A stretch of 64,000 nucleotides of DNA from Mucilaginibacter terrae (GCF_031951985.1 NZ_JAVLVU010000001.1:4712001-4776000), one strand, 5' to 3'; positions 35,533 to 44,054 are shown, counted from the first letter of the stretch. Made by a program: numbers and translations. The notes: generated from the letters alone by a model not told the origin.

Positions 35533-35625
35533 GCGGAGCGGGGGATTTGGAGCGGGGAGCGAAGGGTGTTTTGTTGTTAGTTGTCGGTTGTGTGTTGTGA
35601 GATAGGAGGGCAAGGATATTGAATT

Positions 35626-35725
35626 GCGCTCATTTATAATGAGTGCTTATAATGGGTTTGCGTTTATAACGCAAGAGGGCGATGCAATCGCCAACCCATT
35701 GTAAGCACTCGCCACAGGCGAGCGC
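35626..35725. repeat. Cloverleaf-forming palindromic repeat (full copy)
   Basis: An 18-bp stem (35641-35658 with 35693-35710, 17 pairs) encloses two perfect 6-bp hairpins with 3-base loops (TGCGTT/AACGCA at 35659-35673; GGCGAT/ATCGCC at 35678-35692). Outside lie CTCAT/ATGAG and CTCGCC/GGCGAG hairpins, closed by GCGCTC/GAGCGC. A half copy is at 50860-50904. The rest of the putA-msrB gap has no gene I can support. Confidence 0.85.
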
Positions 35726-35890
35726 AAGTTTATGTTCCAAGAAAAACAACTTTAAACTCTCCCGCCGTTGTATATTTTCCTCACCTGGAACTTTCAGCAC
35801 CTCCGTCAAAAGCATGTAAACATGTATACATAACAAACTATTCCCCATTAAATTGAGTATATTTATATGAGTTGGATGAGATGCTGTGAT

Positions 35891-35923
35891 CACTCATTCG
35901 CTCATTCAAAATTCACTCATTGC
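35891..35923. repeat. ATTCACTC-type tandem units before msrB
   Basis: Three CACTCATTCGCTCATTC-like units directly upstream of the msrB start; same 8-mer family as 10974-11067. Confidence 0.65.
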
Positions 35924-35927
35924 TTAT

Positions 35928-36299
35928 ATGAAATACAACGAATTAACACCCGAAGAAGAACGCATTATATTATATAAAGGTACCGAACGGCCTTTTACCG
36001 GCGAACTGCTTAACAATAAAGCAGAGGGACTGTACGTGTGCCGCCGTTGCGATACACCGCTGTATACCAGCGAAAGCAAATTCGAATCGTTTTGTGGCTG
36101 GCCAAGTTTTGATGATGAAATTGCCGGTGCCGTGCGCCATGAAACCGATGCCGATGGCCGCAGAACAGAGATACTTTGTGCCAATTGCGGCGCACATCTG
36201 GGTCACGTTTTTACCGGCGAACGCTTCACCCCTAAAAATACCCGCCATTGTGTAAACTCTGTTTCGATGAAATTTGTACCCATTGAGGAGGTGCAATAA
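35928..36299 (+). CDS. msrB: MsrB: peptide-methionine (R)-S-oxide reductase
   Basis: A 123-residue repair enzyme for oxidised methionine. Zinc site Cys38/Cys41 (CRRC) and Cys84/Cys87 (CANC); GWPSF motif at residues 57-61 with a likely resolving Cys56; catalytic Cys108 in NTRHCVNS (usually RYCINS). The start at 35928 (MKYNELTPEEERI) is preferred because upstream codons are repeat-derived. A terminator follows at 36368. Confidence 0.94.
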   Translation: MKYNELTPEEERIILYKGTERPFTGELLNNKAEGLYVCRRCDTPLYTSESKFESFCGWPSFDDEIAGAVRHETDADGRRTEILCANCGAHLGHVFTGERFTPKNTRHCVNSVSMKFVPIEEVQ

Positions 36300-36367
36300 C
36301 CATATTTTATTTGCTCAAAAAGCTGAATAGTAAATCGCTAAAAAGTTTCAAATATTTATCAACATTT

Positions 36368-36396
36368 AAGCCTGTTTTCCACAGGCTTTTTGTTTT
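36368..36396 (+). terminator. Rho-independent terminator after msrB
   Basis: Stem AAGCCTG/CAGGCTT, 7-base loop, then TTTTGTTTT. Confidence 0.8.
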
Positions 36397-36554
36397 CAGG
36401 TGGTTAGCGTTTTAGTTGGTGTGTTTTGTACTATGCTGGCTAAATAATTTAGCGTACTTATTTTGGAATGACAATTCCATTATATTTTAAATAATTGATA
36501 AACAGGTACTTGTGTTTTTACTTATTTCTGCGTTAATAATTTATTCATATTATT
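36397..36554. other. AT-rich upstream region of nrdB
   Basis: Non-coding, AT-rich sequence between the msrB terminator and the DnaA-box-like site. No gene seen. Confidence 0.4.
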
Positions 36555-36563
36555 TGTGGATAA
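36555..36563 (-). promoter_or_regulatory. Perfect DnaA-box sequence upstream of nrdB
   Basis: TGTGGATAA here is TTATCCACA on the other strand, the strict DnaA box. It lies about 50 bases before the candidate -7 element. In E. coli the nrdAB promoter is bound by DnaA, so a similar replication-linked control is possible, but one box can occur by chance. Confidence 0.45.
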
Positions 36564-36613
36564 CTTTTAGCCCGTGTTTATAACTCTTAGCTACTACTTT
36601 CAACCCTGATACC

Positions 36614-36621
36614 TACATTTG
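36614..36621 (+). promoter_or_regulatory. Candidate -7 promoter element of nrdB
   Basis: TACATTTG fits TAnnTTTG. Transcription would start near 36628 and leave a leader of about 190 bases. Confidence 0.45.
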
Positions 36622-36632
36622 TTATGCAAGTT

Positions 36633-36720
36633 TTTGCAGCCCTGCCGAGAGGCAGAACGGTAGCCAAAATAACCCCTACGGCTGGCCACGAAAGGTGCGG
36701 TTGATTAAACCAAAACCAAA
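36633..36720 (+). promoter_or_regulatory. Candidate structured 5' leader of nrdB
   Basis: The leader has a CTGCC-GAGA-GGCAG hairpin (5 bp, GNRA loop, 36643-36656), a possible AGCC/GGCT pair around it and a GGTT-GATT-AACC-like hairpin near 36699. It is G/C-richer than its surroundings and non-coding. No known riboswitch core (cobalamin, TPP, SAM) could be matched. Confidence 0.3.
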
Positions 36721-36820
36721 ACAATATACTTGAAGAAATGCAAATTCCAATCAAAATGGTTGGCGGTTAGTGCGGCTTCGAGTTTTTGGGGTAGATACGA
36801 TACTAAATGAATTACGCAAT

Positions 36821-37795
36821 ATGAGCCAGGAAAACGAGTTATTATTAAGAGAAAACAAGGACAGGTTTGTGATTCTGCCGATCAATTACCCGGCAATTTG
36901 GGAAATGTACAAAAAGCACGAAGCCAGCTTTTGGACTGCCGAAGAGATTGACCTGTCGGACGACCAGAAACATTGGGAAAATCTTAATGATGGCGAAAGG
37001 CATTTCATCTCACACGTGCTGGCATTTTTTGCTGCCAGCGATGGTATTGTGAACGAAAACCTGGCGGTAAATTTCATGAGTGAGGTACAGGTGCCAGAGG
37101 CCCGTTGCTTTTACGGTTTCCAGATCATGATGGAAAACATCCATTCTGAAACTTATGCGCTCTTAATTGATACCTACGTTAAAGATCCTACCGAGAAAGA
37201 TCGTTTGTTCCACGCCATTGATACCGTGCCATGTGTAGGCAAAAAAGCCGAATGGGCACTTAAATGGATAAATAACGGAACCTTTGCACAGCGCCTGGTG
37301 GCTTTTGCTGCTGTTGAAGGTATCTTTTTTTCGGGTAGCTTTTGCTCTATTTTCTGGCTTAAAAAACGTGGCTTAATGCCGGGCTTAACCTTTAGTAACG
37401 AGTTGATTTCGCGTGACGAAGGTATGCACTGCGAATTTGCCTGCTTGCTGTACAGCATGCTGGAGAACAAGCTGAGCAAAGAAGAAGCAACCGGCATTAT
37501 TACAGACGCCGTAGAAATTGAGAAAGAATTTATAAATGATGCGCTGCCGGTAAGGTTAATTGGCATGAATGCCGATTTAATGAGCCAATATATTGAGTTT
37601 GTAGCCGACCGCTGGTTACAGGAGCTTGGCTACGATAAATATTACAACGCTACTAACCCTTTCGATTTTATGGAAATGATATCGTTGCAAGGCAAAACTA
37701 ACTTCTTTGAAAAACGTGTTGGTGATTACCAAAAGAGCGGTGTATTAAACGCACAACCTGCAAGCCAGGCGTTCTCACTGGACGAGGATTTTTAA
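36821..37795 (+). CDS. nrdB: NrdB: ribonucleotide reductase class Ia, beta subunit
   Basis: A 324-residue R2 subunit that makes the tyrosyl radical for dNTP synthesis. Diiron ligands can be assigned by the family pattern: Asp74 (AASDGIVNEN), Glu105 and His108 (MMENIHSETY), Glu166 (AAVEGIFFSG), Glu200 and His203 (RDEGMHCEFA); the radical Tyr is Tyr112. The sequence EARCFYGFQIMMENIHSE is of the eukaryote-like R2 type. The start MSQENELLLRENKDRF at 36821 is preferred to an in-frame GTG 51 bases upstream. It is followed by nrdA after a repeat-bearing 152-base spacer. Confidence 0.96.
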   Translation: MSQENELLLRENKDRFVILPINYPAIWEMYKKHEASFWTAEEIDLSDDQKHWENLNDGERHFISHVLAFFAASDGIVNENLAVNFMSEVQVPEARCFYGFQIMMENIHSETYALLIDTYVKDPTEKDRLFHAIDTVPCVGKKAEWALKWINNGTFAQRLVAFAAVEGIFFSGSFCSIFWLKKRGLMPGLTFSNELISRDEGMHCEFACLLYSMLENKLSKEEATGIITDAVEIEKEFINDALPVRLIGMNADLMSQYIEFVADRWLQELGYDKYYNATNPFDFMEMISLQGKTNFFEKRVGDYQKSGVLNAQPASQAFSLDEDF

Positions 37796-37800
37796 ATGAT

Positions 37801-37899
37801 AGTAGTAAGTACTTAGTATAAAGTAGTAAGATATTTAGCTTGGCGGCAAAATAAAATACTAAGTACTTACTACTTACTACTTACTACTTACTACTGAAA
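37801..37899. repeat. Inverted repeat of TTACTAC heptamers
   Basis: The right arm has four to five tandem TTACTAC units and the left arm has complementary GTAGTAA units, around a short unique centre. Located between nrdB and nrdA, so it would form a hairpin in a joint transcript. Confidence 0.75.
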
Positions 37900-37947
37900 A
37901 AGATATACCTATAAATAAAACATATTAACACTTAACAGCTTACCAAG

Positions 37948-40326
37948 ATGTTTGTAATAAAAAGAGACGGCAGAACTGAGTCGGTAAAGTTCGACAAAAT
38001 TACCGCACGTGTAGAGAAACTGTGTTACGGCCTAAACCCGCATTTGGTTGATGCGGTAGACGTAGCCAAGAAAGTAATTGAAGGCTTATATGACGGCGTT
38101 ACCACTTCAGAGCTGGATAACCTGGCTGCCGAAACTGCTGCCTCGTTAACCACCAAACACCCTGATTACGCGTTACTGGCATCGCGTATTGCGGTATCAA
38201 ACCTGCATAAAAACACCGTAAAATCGTTTAGTGAAACGATGCGTAAGCTATATACTTACAAAGACCCCAAAACCGGCAAAAATGCGTCTCTGATTGCCGA
38301 TGATGTTTGGGCTGTAATTGAAGCAAACGCCGATATATTAGATAGCAGCATTATTTATGACCGCGACTTTGGTTTCGATTACTTCGGTTTTAAAACCTTA
38401 GAAAAATCGTACCTGTTAAAGCTTGATGGTCGTATTGCCGAGCGCCCGCAGCATTTGTTTATGCGTGTATCGGTAGGTATCCACAAGGAGGATGTAGAAA
38501 GCGCCATCAAAACATATAACCTGATGAGCGAGCGTTGGTTTACGCATGCTACGCCTACATTATTCAACGCCGGTACTCCAAAACCTCAAATGTCGTCGTG
38601 CTTTTTGTTAACCATGAAGGATGACAGCATTGAAGGTATATATGATACACTGAAACAAACCGCGCAAATTTCGCAAAGTGCCGGTGGTATTGGCCTAAGC
38701 ATCCATAATGTGCGTGCAACAGGTTCATACATTAGCGGCACTAACGGTACCAGCAACGGTATTATTCCTATGCTGCGTGTGTTTAATGATACCGCCCGTT
38801 ACGTAGACCAGGGTGGTGGCAAGCGTAAAGGTGCCTTTGCTATTTACTTAGAGCCTTGGCATGCTGATGTATACGAATTTTTAGACCTGCGTAAAAACCA
38901 CGGTAAAGAAGAAATGCGTGCCCGCGATTTGTTCTACGCCCTGTGGATTTGCGATTTGTTCATGAAACGTGTGGAAGCCAATGAGGACTGGAGCTTATTC
39001 TGTCCGCATGAGGCACCAGGATTAGCCGATTGCTTTGGCGATGAGTTTGAAGCATTATATACTAAATACGAAAGTGAAGGCCGTGCCCGTAAAAAGGTAA
39101 AAGCACAAGAACTTTGGTACGCCATCCTTGATTCACAAGTTGAAACCGGCACGCCTTACTTGTTATATAAAGATGCTGCCAACAGCAAATCAAACCAGCA
39201 AAACTTAGGTACCATCAAAAGTTCGAACCTGTGTACCGAAATTATGGAGTACACTTCGGCCGATGAGGTTGCCGTTTGTAACCTGGCTTCGTTAGCATTG
39301 CCACGTTTTGTTATCAACGGTGCATTTGACCACGATAAACTTTATGAAGTAACTTACCAGGCTACCCTGAACCTGAATAAGATCATTGATGGCAACTACT
39401 ACCCGGTTAAAGAAGCCGAATATTCAAACCTGCGTCACCGCCCGATTGGTTTAGGTGTACAAGGCCTGGCCGATACCTTTATTTGCCTGCGCATGCCCTT
39501 CGAAAGCGAAGAGGCTAAACAATTGAACAAAGAGATATTCGAAACTATCTACTTTGCATCAATGACTGCTTCAAAAGACCTGGCTATTAAAGATGGCGCT
39601 TACGAAACCTTCCAGGGTTCGCCGCTGTCAAAAGGTAAATTCCAGTTTGATTTGTGGAACGTACAACCAGCCAGCACCCGTTGGGATTGGGAAAGCTTAC
39701 GCAAAGACGTGGTTAAAAACGGTGTACGTAACTCACTGTTGGTTGCACCAATGCCAACTGCATCAACCTCTCAAATTTTAGGTAACAACGAGTGTTTTGA
39801 ACCATATACCTCAAACATTTACACCCGCCGTGTATTAAGTGGTGAGTTTGTGATTGTGAACAAGCACCTGCTGCGAGATTTGGTTGATTTAGGCCTGTGG
39901 AACAGCCGCATGAAAGACCAGATTATTACCGCTAACGGTTCGGTACAGGATATTGCCGAAATTCCGCAAAACATTAAAGACCTGTACAAAACCGTATGGG
40001 AAATTAAGATGCGTAACATTATCGATATGGCGGCCGATCGTGGCGCTTACATTTGCCAATCGCAATCATTAAACCTGTTCATCAACGCACCAAACGCGTC
40101 AAAACTAACTTCAATGCACTTCTACGCATGGAAAAAAGGTTTAAAAACAGGTATGTACTACCTGCGTACACAAGCAGCATCGCAAGCAGTTAAATTTACT
40201 GTGGAGAACCAGGGCGGTAAAAACATGGACCCGGTTATCCCTTCGGAAGTAGCCACTGTAGAGAACGATGTACCTGCAGGTCCGTCATGCTCAATGGAAG
40301 AAGGTTGCGTAACCTGCTCCGCATAA
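37948..40326 (+). CDS. nrdA: NrdA: ribonucleotide reductase class Ia, alpha subunit
   Basis: A 792-residue catalytic subunit. An N-terminal ATP-cone (residues 1-95, FVIKRDGRTESVKFDKITAR) is the dATP/ATP activity switch. The barrel carries SAGGIGLSIHNVRATGSYI near residue 245, active-site SSNLCTEIM near 428 (Cys and Glu) and MPTASTSQILGNNE near 610. The C-terminus ends in a Cys-rich tail (SCSMEEGCVTCSA), used to re-reduce the active-site disulfide. A strong terminator follows. Confidence 0.97.
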   Translation: MFVIKRDGRTESVKFDKITARVEKLCYGLNPHLVDAVDVAKKVIEGLYDGVTTSELDNLAAETAASLTTKHPDYALLASRIAVSNLHKNTVKSFSETMRKLYTYKDPKTGKNASLIADDVWAVIEANADILDSSIIYDRDFGFDYFGFKTLEKSYLLKLDGRIAERPQHLFMRVSVGIHKEDVESAIKTYNLMSERWFTHATPTLFNAGTPKPQMSSCFLLTMKDDSIEGIYDTLKQTAQISQSAGGIGLSIHNVRATGSYISGTNGTSNGIIPMLRVFNDTARYVDQGGGKRKGAFAIYLEPWHADVYEFLDLRKNHGKEEMRARDLFYALWICDLFMKRVEANEDWSLFCPHEAPGLADCFGDEFEALYTKYESEGRARKKVKAQELWYAILDSQVETGTPYLLYKDAANSKSNQQNLGTIKSSNLCTEIMEYTSADEVAVCNLASLALPRFVINGAFDHDKLYEVTYQATLNLNKIIDGNYYPVKEAEYSNLRHRPIGLGVQGLADTFICLRMPFESEEAKQLNKEIFETIYFASMTASKDLAIKDGAYETFQGSPLSKGKFQFDLWNVQPASTRWDWESLRKDVVKNGVRNSLLVAPMPTASTSQILGNNECFEPYTSNIYTRRVLSGEFVIVNKHLLRDLVDLGLWNSRMKDQIITANGSVQDIAEIPQNIKDLYKTVWEIKMRNIIDMAADRGAYICQSQSLNLFINAPNASKLTSMHFYAWKKGLKTGMYYLRTQAASQAVKFTVENQGGKNMDPVIPSEVATVENDVPAGPSCSMEEGCVTCSA

Positions 40327-40364
40327 TTCAGCAAGTTTTAAGTTAAAAATCAATAATTGTGACC

Positions 40365-40397
40365 AAGCCCTGAAGCTATTAGCTTCGGGGCTTTTTA
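40365..40397 (+). terminator. Rho-independent terminator after nrdA
   Basis: A 12-bp stem (AAGCCCTGAAGC/GCTTCGGGGCTT, one G-T pair), 5-base loop and T tract. Confidence 0.88.
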
Positions 40398-40403
40398 TAT
40401 TTG
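40396..40403 (+). promoter_or_regulatory. Candidate -7 element overlapping the nrdA terminator
   Basis: TATATTTG fits TAnnTTTG and begins within the T tract of the terminator, ten bases before the ATG of the CWC gene. Confidence 0.35.
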
Positions 40404-40412
40404 TAGCCTTAT

Positions 40413-40622
40413 ATGCACAAACCAGTATTTCATAAACACGAGGTAATACAATGCGAACGCTGCCGCACCACCTTTGAGTGTAAGGCCAATTCGTACACCA
40501 AATGCCAGTGCAGCAAGGTGCAGCTTACCATAAACGAGGTACAGTACGTAAGCGAATTGTATGACGGTTGCTTATGTGCCAACTGCTTACTGGAGTTGCA
40601 AAAGGAGTATCAGGAGCAATAG
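40413..40622 (+). CDS. Cysteine-rich CWC-family protein
   Basis: A 69-residue protein with paired Cys motifs: CERCRTTFEC (C-x2-C-x5-C), CQC and LCANCLLELQKEY. The layout is that of the small cysteine-rich CWC family, probably a zinc ribbon. Function unknown. Confidence 0.75.
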   Translation: MHKPVFHKHEVIQCERCRTTFECKANSYTKCQCSKVQLTINEVQYVSELYDGCLCANCLLELQKEYQEQ

Positions 40623-40807
40623 TTTGAACTGGAATTTTAAGAATTTGTGGAATGGGCAGAACAAAAAGACTATCGTCATTACATTAGGACAAATCTTATA
40701 CGAGCGATAAGCTTAGAGAATTTTCAGCAATTCTTGTGCTTTGAAGTGACACCATAGATATATTCTGCCCATTCCCAAAATTCTTAAAATTCCGGTTCAA
40801 GACATAA

Positions 40808-41521
40808 TCATAATTCCGCCACAAAGCTCGCCAGCGCAATACCAACACCCAGCAACACGGCGATCAGTTTGCGGCGGTTAAACTTATGATCAGGACCTGC
40901 CTCGAACAGTATGGTAGTTGATATATGGAGGAAGATACCGATAACCACACCCATAATACGATTAAAGTAGCGTTGCAGGTTGCCAATTCCACCACTGCTT
41001 ATGGCATCGCTCACAAAATAACCCAAGGGGGCCATTACGGCAAACAGGGCAATAAAAAACAGCGTTTTGCCACGGCTTTGATGGTTAGCCAGCAATACCG
41101 TACCCAGTGCAAATGCTGCCGGAATATGGTGCAGTGCAATGCCAAAAACAAGTTCTTCTTTATAGCCGGCGGCCAGGGGCATGCCTTCTAAAAACCCGTG
41201 TAGGCACAGGCTCACCATAATGCCTAACGGAAAAACCGCCTTTTCATGCTGATGCAGGTGCATGTGGCCATGCTCAATGCCGTCCGAAAACTGCTCTAAT
41301 ACGATCTGGAAAATAAACCCGCCTAAAATAAATACCCCAACCATGTGGTCGTTGCCGTGGTAGGCATCAGGAATGAGGTGCAGTACGGTAATAGCAAACA
41401 GATAGGCGCCGCTGAACGACAATACCAGTTTTAACTGCTTGTGGTTGCCGCCCTTAAACAGAAACACAGCCGCACCACCCAAAAAAGCCGACAAAAAAAG
41501 CAGGAGTAAATACCAGTACAT
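40808..41521 (-). CDS. ZIP-family divalent metal transporter
   Basis: A 237-residue transporter with about seven to eight membrane helices. ZIP features: HLIPDAYHGND (helix 2), the His-rich loop EHGHMHLHQHE near residue 88, and the metal-site helices SLCLHGFLEGMPLAAG and FGIALHHIPAAFALG (HN/HxxE-type positions near 110-140). It should import zinc, iron or a similar ion. It overlaps the end of the upstream PAP2 gene by one base (stop/start overlap), suggesting coupling. Confidence 0.9.
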   Translation of the reverse strand: MYWYLLLLFLSAFLGGAAVFLFKGGNHKQLKLVLSFSGAYLFAITVLHLIPDAYHGNDHMVGVFILGGFIFQIVLEQFSDGIEHGHMHLHQHEKAVFPLGIMVSLCLHGFLEGMPLAAGYKEELVFGIALHHIPAAFALGTVLLANHQSRGKTLFFIALFAVMAPLGYFVSDAISSGGIGNLQRYFNRIMGVVIGIFLHISTTILFEAGPDHKFNRRKLIAVLLGVGIALASFVAEL

Positions 41522-42084
41522 TAAAATTGAGGTTGAATTTTCTTGAAAACCTTTGCAAAAACCAGGCCTATAACCGCTCCAAAAATAGCTCCTACTGTAA
41601 CGTCAACCGGGAAATGTACGCCAACATATACCTGCGCCAAGCACACTAATGTGGCCCATAAAAGCACCAAAAACCATATATAGCGCCATTTACGGCCATA
41701 AACCAGTCCTAAAAACACCGACATAGCAAAGTGGTCGCTTGCATGAGTTGAAGGAAAACTGTAGCCCGTACCACAGGGTACACGGCTAATTATTGTTTTT
41801 TGTAATACGACATCACGGCAGGGCCTGTCGCGTTTTACCTGCTTTTTTATCAGTGTGGCACTGCCAAAATCGGCCACGCCTACGGTAATCAGCAGTAGCA
41901 AAACCAGCCAGGCACCAGCCTTTTTGTATTTCCAGATGCTAAACCCAATAATAAATACATAAACCGGAATCCAGAATTTAGGATTACGCAGCCAAGGCAT
42001 CACCACATCAAACACCGGGTTAGTCAGCGTATTATTAATAAAATGAAAAAGTTGCCGGTCTAACTGCAGTAAAAAATCGGGCAT
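41521..42084 (-). CDS. PAP2-family membrane phosphatase
   Basis: A 187-residue integral membrane phosphatase. The first motif is KKQVKRDRPC (near residue 97), the second YSFPSTHASDHF with the catalytic His (near 125), and the third AQVYVGVHFPVDV (near 163) with His and Asp. In the third motif the usual Ser-Arg is Ala-Gln. Likely substrate is a lipid phosphate or undecaprenyl pyrophosphate in the envelope. Coupled to the ZIP gene. Confidence 0.88.
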   Translation of the reverse strand: MPDFLLQLDRQLFHFINNTLTNPVFDVVMPWLRNPKFWIPVYVFIIGFSIWKYKKAGAWLVLLLLITVGVADFGSATLIKKQVKRDRPCRDVVLQKTIISRVPCGTGYSFPSTHASDHFAMSVFLGLVYGRKWRYIWFLVLLWATLVCLAQVYVGVHFPVDVTVGAIFGAVIGLVFAKVFKKIQPQF

Positions 42085-42220
42085 GTATTTAATGTATTTC
42101 TTTGTCTATATATTTCATGTGTTTGCCCGAATTTGCCATTTCGAGGTACGAGAAATCTTTTCGAAGCGATTGGCTTATCCGTTAGCCTAACGTTCGGTTA
42201 ACATTGTATCAATCCCGCCC

Positions 42221-42305
42221 TGTCATTTCGACCCCAAGAGAAATCCTTTCGAGGCGAAAAGCTTGCCAATTGGAAAAGATTTCTCTCTGTCGTTCGAAAT
42301 GACAG
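42221..42305. repeat. Long inverted repeat with GTCATTTCGA ends
   Basis: TGTCATTTCGA... and ...TCGAAATGACA arms with inner GAGAAATCCTTTC / GAAAAGATTTCTC arms form an 85-base hairpin. A partial relative precedes it at about 42135-42170. Confidence 0.75.
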
Positions 42306-42355
42306 TGGGCGTTTAACTCATAACCCAATCAACCACTCACAAATCCACTATAATT

Positions 42356-42452
42356 GGGCGTTTCCGCCTGAGGCGGACCGGGCTATCCGCTGCAAGTCCT
42401 CGTTTCGCTATGCTGCACTCCGGGCTTTACGCTACTATCCCTAACGCAAACT
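42356..42452 (-). repeat. REP-like repeat 'family A', copy 2
   Basis: Reverse-strand copy of the unit at 32579-32680, with the CCGCCTGAGGCGG palindrome first. The rest of the PAP2-glmM gap has fragments of CTCGCAATGAC-type repeat. Confidence 0.85.
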
Positions 42453-42638
42453 TCAGTGTGGTTGGTGATAATCTCAACCACGAGCCACGGCCCAACGTCA
42501 TTCCTCGCAATGACGACGGCTTTTAATTGCCCCAGCAAATATAGCCATTTCCCGTTCTCAAAATTCTCTCACCCTCGGAGGATGCAGAATGGGATTTAAA
42601 TACGACACGCTTTTTACATTAGCATCCACAATAATTTT

Positions 42639-42646
42639 TATTTTTG
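42639..42646 (+). promoter_or_regulatory. Candidate -7 element of glmM
   Basis: TATTTTTG fits TAnnTTTG, 18 bases before the TTG start. Confidence 0.45.
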
Positions 42647-42664
42647 TAGCTTAATACTACTCAT

Positions 42665-44050
42665 TTGACGCTTATAAAATCTATATCGGGCATACGCGGA
42701 ACCATTGGCGGTGCTGCCGGCGATGGGTTAACCCCGCTGGATATTGTGAAATTTACTTCGGCATTTGGTGCCTGGGCGGTTGCCAAAACCGGTAGCCGCA
42801 AAATTGTGGTAGGGCGTGATGCACGTTTATCGGGCGCTATGGTGAATAACCTGGTAATTGGCACCCTGCAAGGTTTAGGTATCGATGTTATTGACCTGGG
42901 CCTGTCTACCACGCCAACCGTAGAAGTTGCCGTACCTGCCGAAGGTGCAGCAGGTGGTATTATTTTAACCGCCAGCCACAACCCTAAACAATGGAACGCG
43001 CTTAAACTGTTGAACTCAACCGGCGAGTTTATTAATGATGCCGAGGGTAAGCACGTTTTAGAAATTGCCGAAAGCAGTGATTTTACTTATGCCGATGTTG
43101 ATGATTTGGGTATGGTAACCGTTAATGATACTTACCTGCAAAAACACATCGACGAAATACTGGCCCTTAAACTGGTAGATAAAGATGCTATTGCTGCTGC
43201 TAACTTTAATGTAGTGGTTGATGCCGTAAATTCAACAGGTGGTATTTACGTACCTGCGCTGTTAGAAGCATTGGGCGTTAAAACCGTACATAAGCTATAT
43301 TGCGACCCAACCGGTCACTTTCCGCACAACCCCGAGCCGCTGCCCGAGAACCTGATCGACCTATCGAAAGAGGTTTTGGAAACCGGTGCTGATTTAGGCA
43401 TAGCCGTTGACCCCGATGTGGACCGCCTTTGCTTTGTATGCGAAGACGGTAAGATGTTTGGTGAAGAATATACGCTGGTTGCCGTGGCCGATTACGTGCT
43501 GCAGCATACCAAAGGTAACACGGTATCAAACCTGTCGTCAACCCGTGCCCTGCGCGATGTTACCGAGCGAGCCGGTGGTGAGTACCATGCGGCTGCAGTA
43601 GGTGAGGTGAACGTGGTAACTAAAATGAAGGAAGTGAACGCCGTAATAGGCGGCGAAGGTAACGGAGGGGTAATCTACCCCGAAACCCATTACGGCCGCG
43701 ATGCGCTGGCTGGCATAGCCCTGTTTTTAACGCACCTGGCTAAATACGGCAAGTCGGTATCGGCTTTAAGAGCATCATACCCCAGCTACTTCATCTCCAA
43801 AAACAAAATTGAGCTTACTGCCGGTATGGATATCGACGCCTTATTAATTAAGGTAGAAGAGAAGTACATGCAGCAGCCGCACAGTACTATTGACGGATTA
43901 AAGATAGAGTTTGACAAGCAATGGGTACACCTGCGCAAATCAAACACCGAGCCTATCATCCGCATCTATTCGGAAGCGGAGAACGAGGCGGCTGCCGGTG
44001 CACTGGCACAGCAGATCATAACTGATATAAAAGGGATTTTAAATATATAA
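42665..44050 (+). CDS. glmM: Phosphoglucosamine mutase-type phosphohexomutase
   Basis: A 461-residue alpha-D-phosphohexomutase. The phosphoserine loop LTASHNPKQWNALK holds Ser104; the metal loop is DPDVDRLCFV near residue 245, the sugar loop GGEGNGGVIYP near 325, and the phosphate-binding loop RKSNTEPIIRIYSE near 425. GlmM converts glucosamine-6-P to glucosamine-1-P for UDP-GlcNAc; the Bacteroidota enzyme could also act on other hexose phosphates. Start is TTG at 42665, since the conserved LIKSISGIRGTIGG begins directly after it. Confidence 0.9.
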   Translation: MTLIKSISGIRGTIGGAAGDGLTPLDIVKFTSAFGAWAVAKTGSRKIVVGRDARLSGAMVNNLVIGTLQGLGIDVIDLGLSTTPTVEVAVPAEGAAGGIILTASHNPKQWNALKLLNSTGEFINDAEGKHVLEIAESSDFTYADVDDLGMVTVNDTYLQKHIDEILALKLVDKDAIAAANFNVVVDAVNSTGGIYVPALLEALGVKTVHKLYCDPTGHFPHNPEPLPENLIDLSKEVLETGADLGIAVDPDVDRLCFVCEDGKMFGEEYTLVAVADYVLQHTKGNTVSNLSSTRALRDVTERAGGEYHAAAVGEVNVVTKMKEVNAVIGGEGNGGVIYPETHYGRDALAGIALFLTHLAKYGKSVSALRASYPSYFISKNKIELTAGMDIDALLIKVEEKYMQQPHSTIDGLKIEFDKQWVHLRKSNTEPIIRIYSEAENEAAAGALAQQIITDIKGILNI

Positions 44051-44054
44051 TAGC

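Noticed and set aside
35630..35893. 87-codon open frame on the minus strand between putA and msrB
   Set aside because: Most of it is the cloverleaf repeat read as protein; no independent support.
36605..36632. CCTGATACCTACATTTGTTATGC resembling part of a TPP riboswitch
   Set aside because: The CTGAGA half and the GxAGGGA end are missing; the similarity is probably chance, and the same bases form a -7 promoter element.
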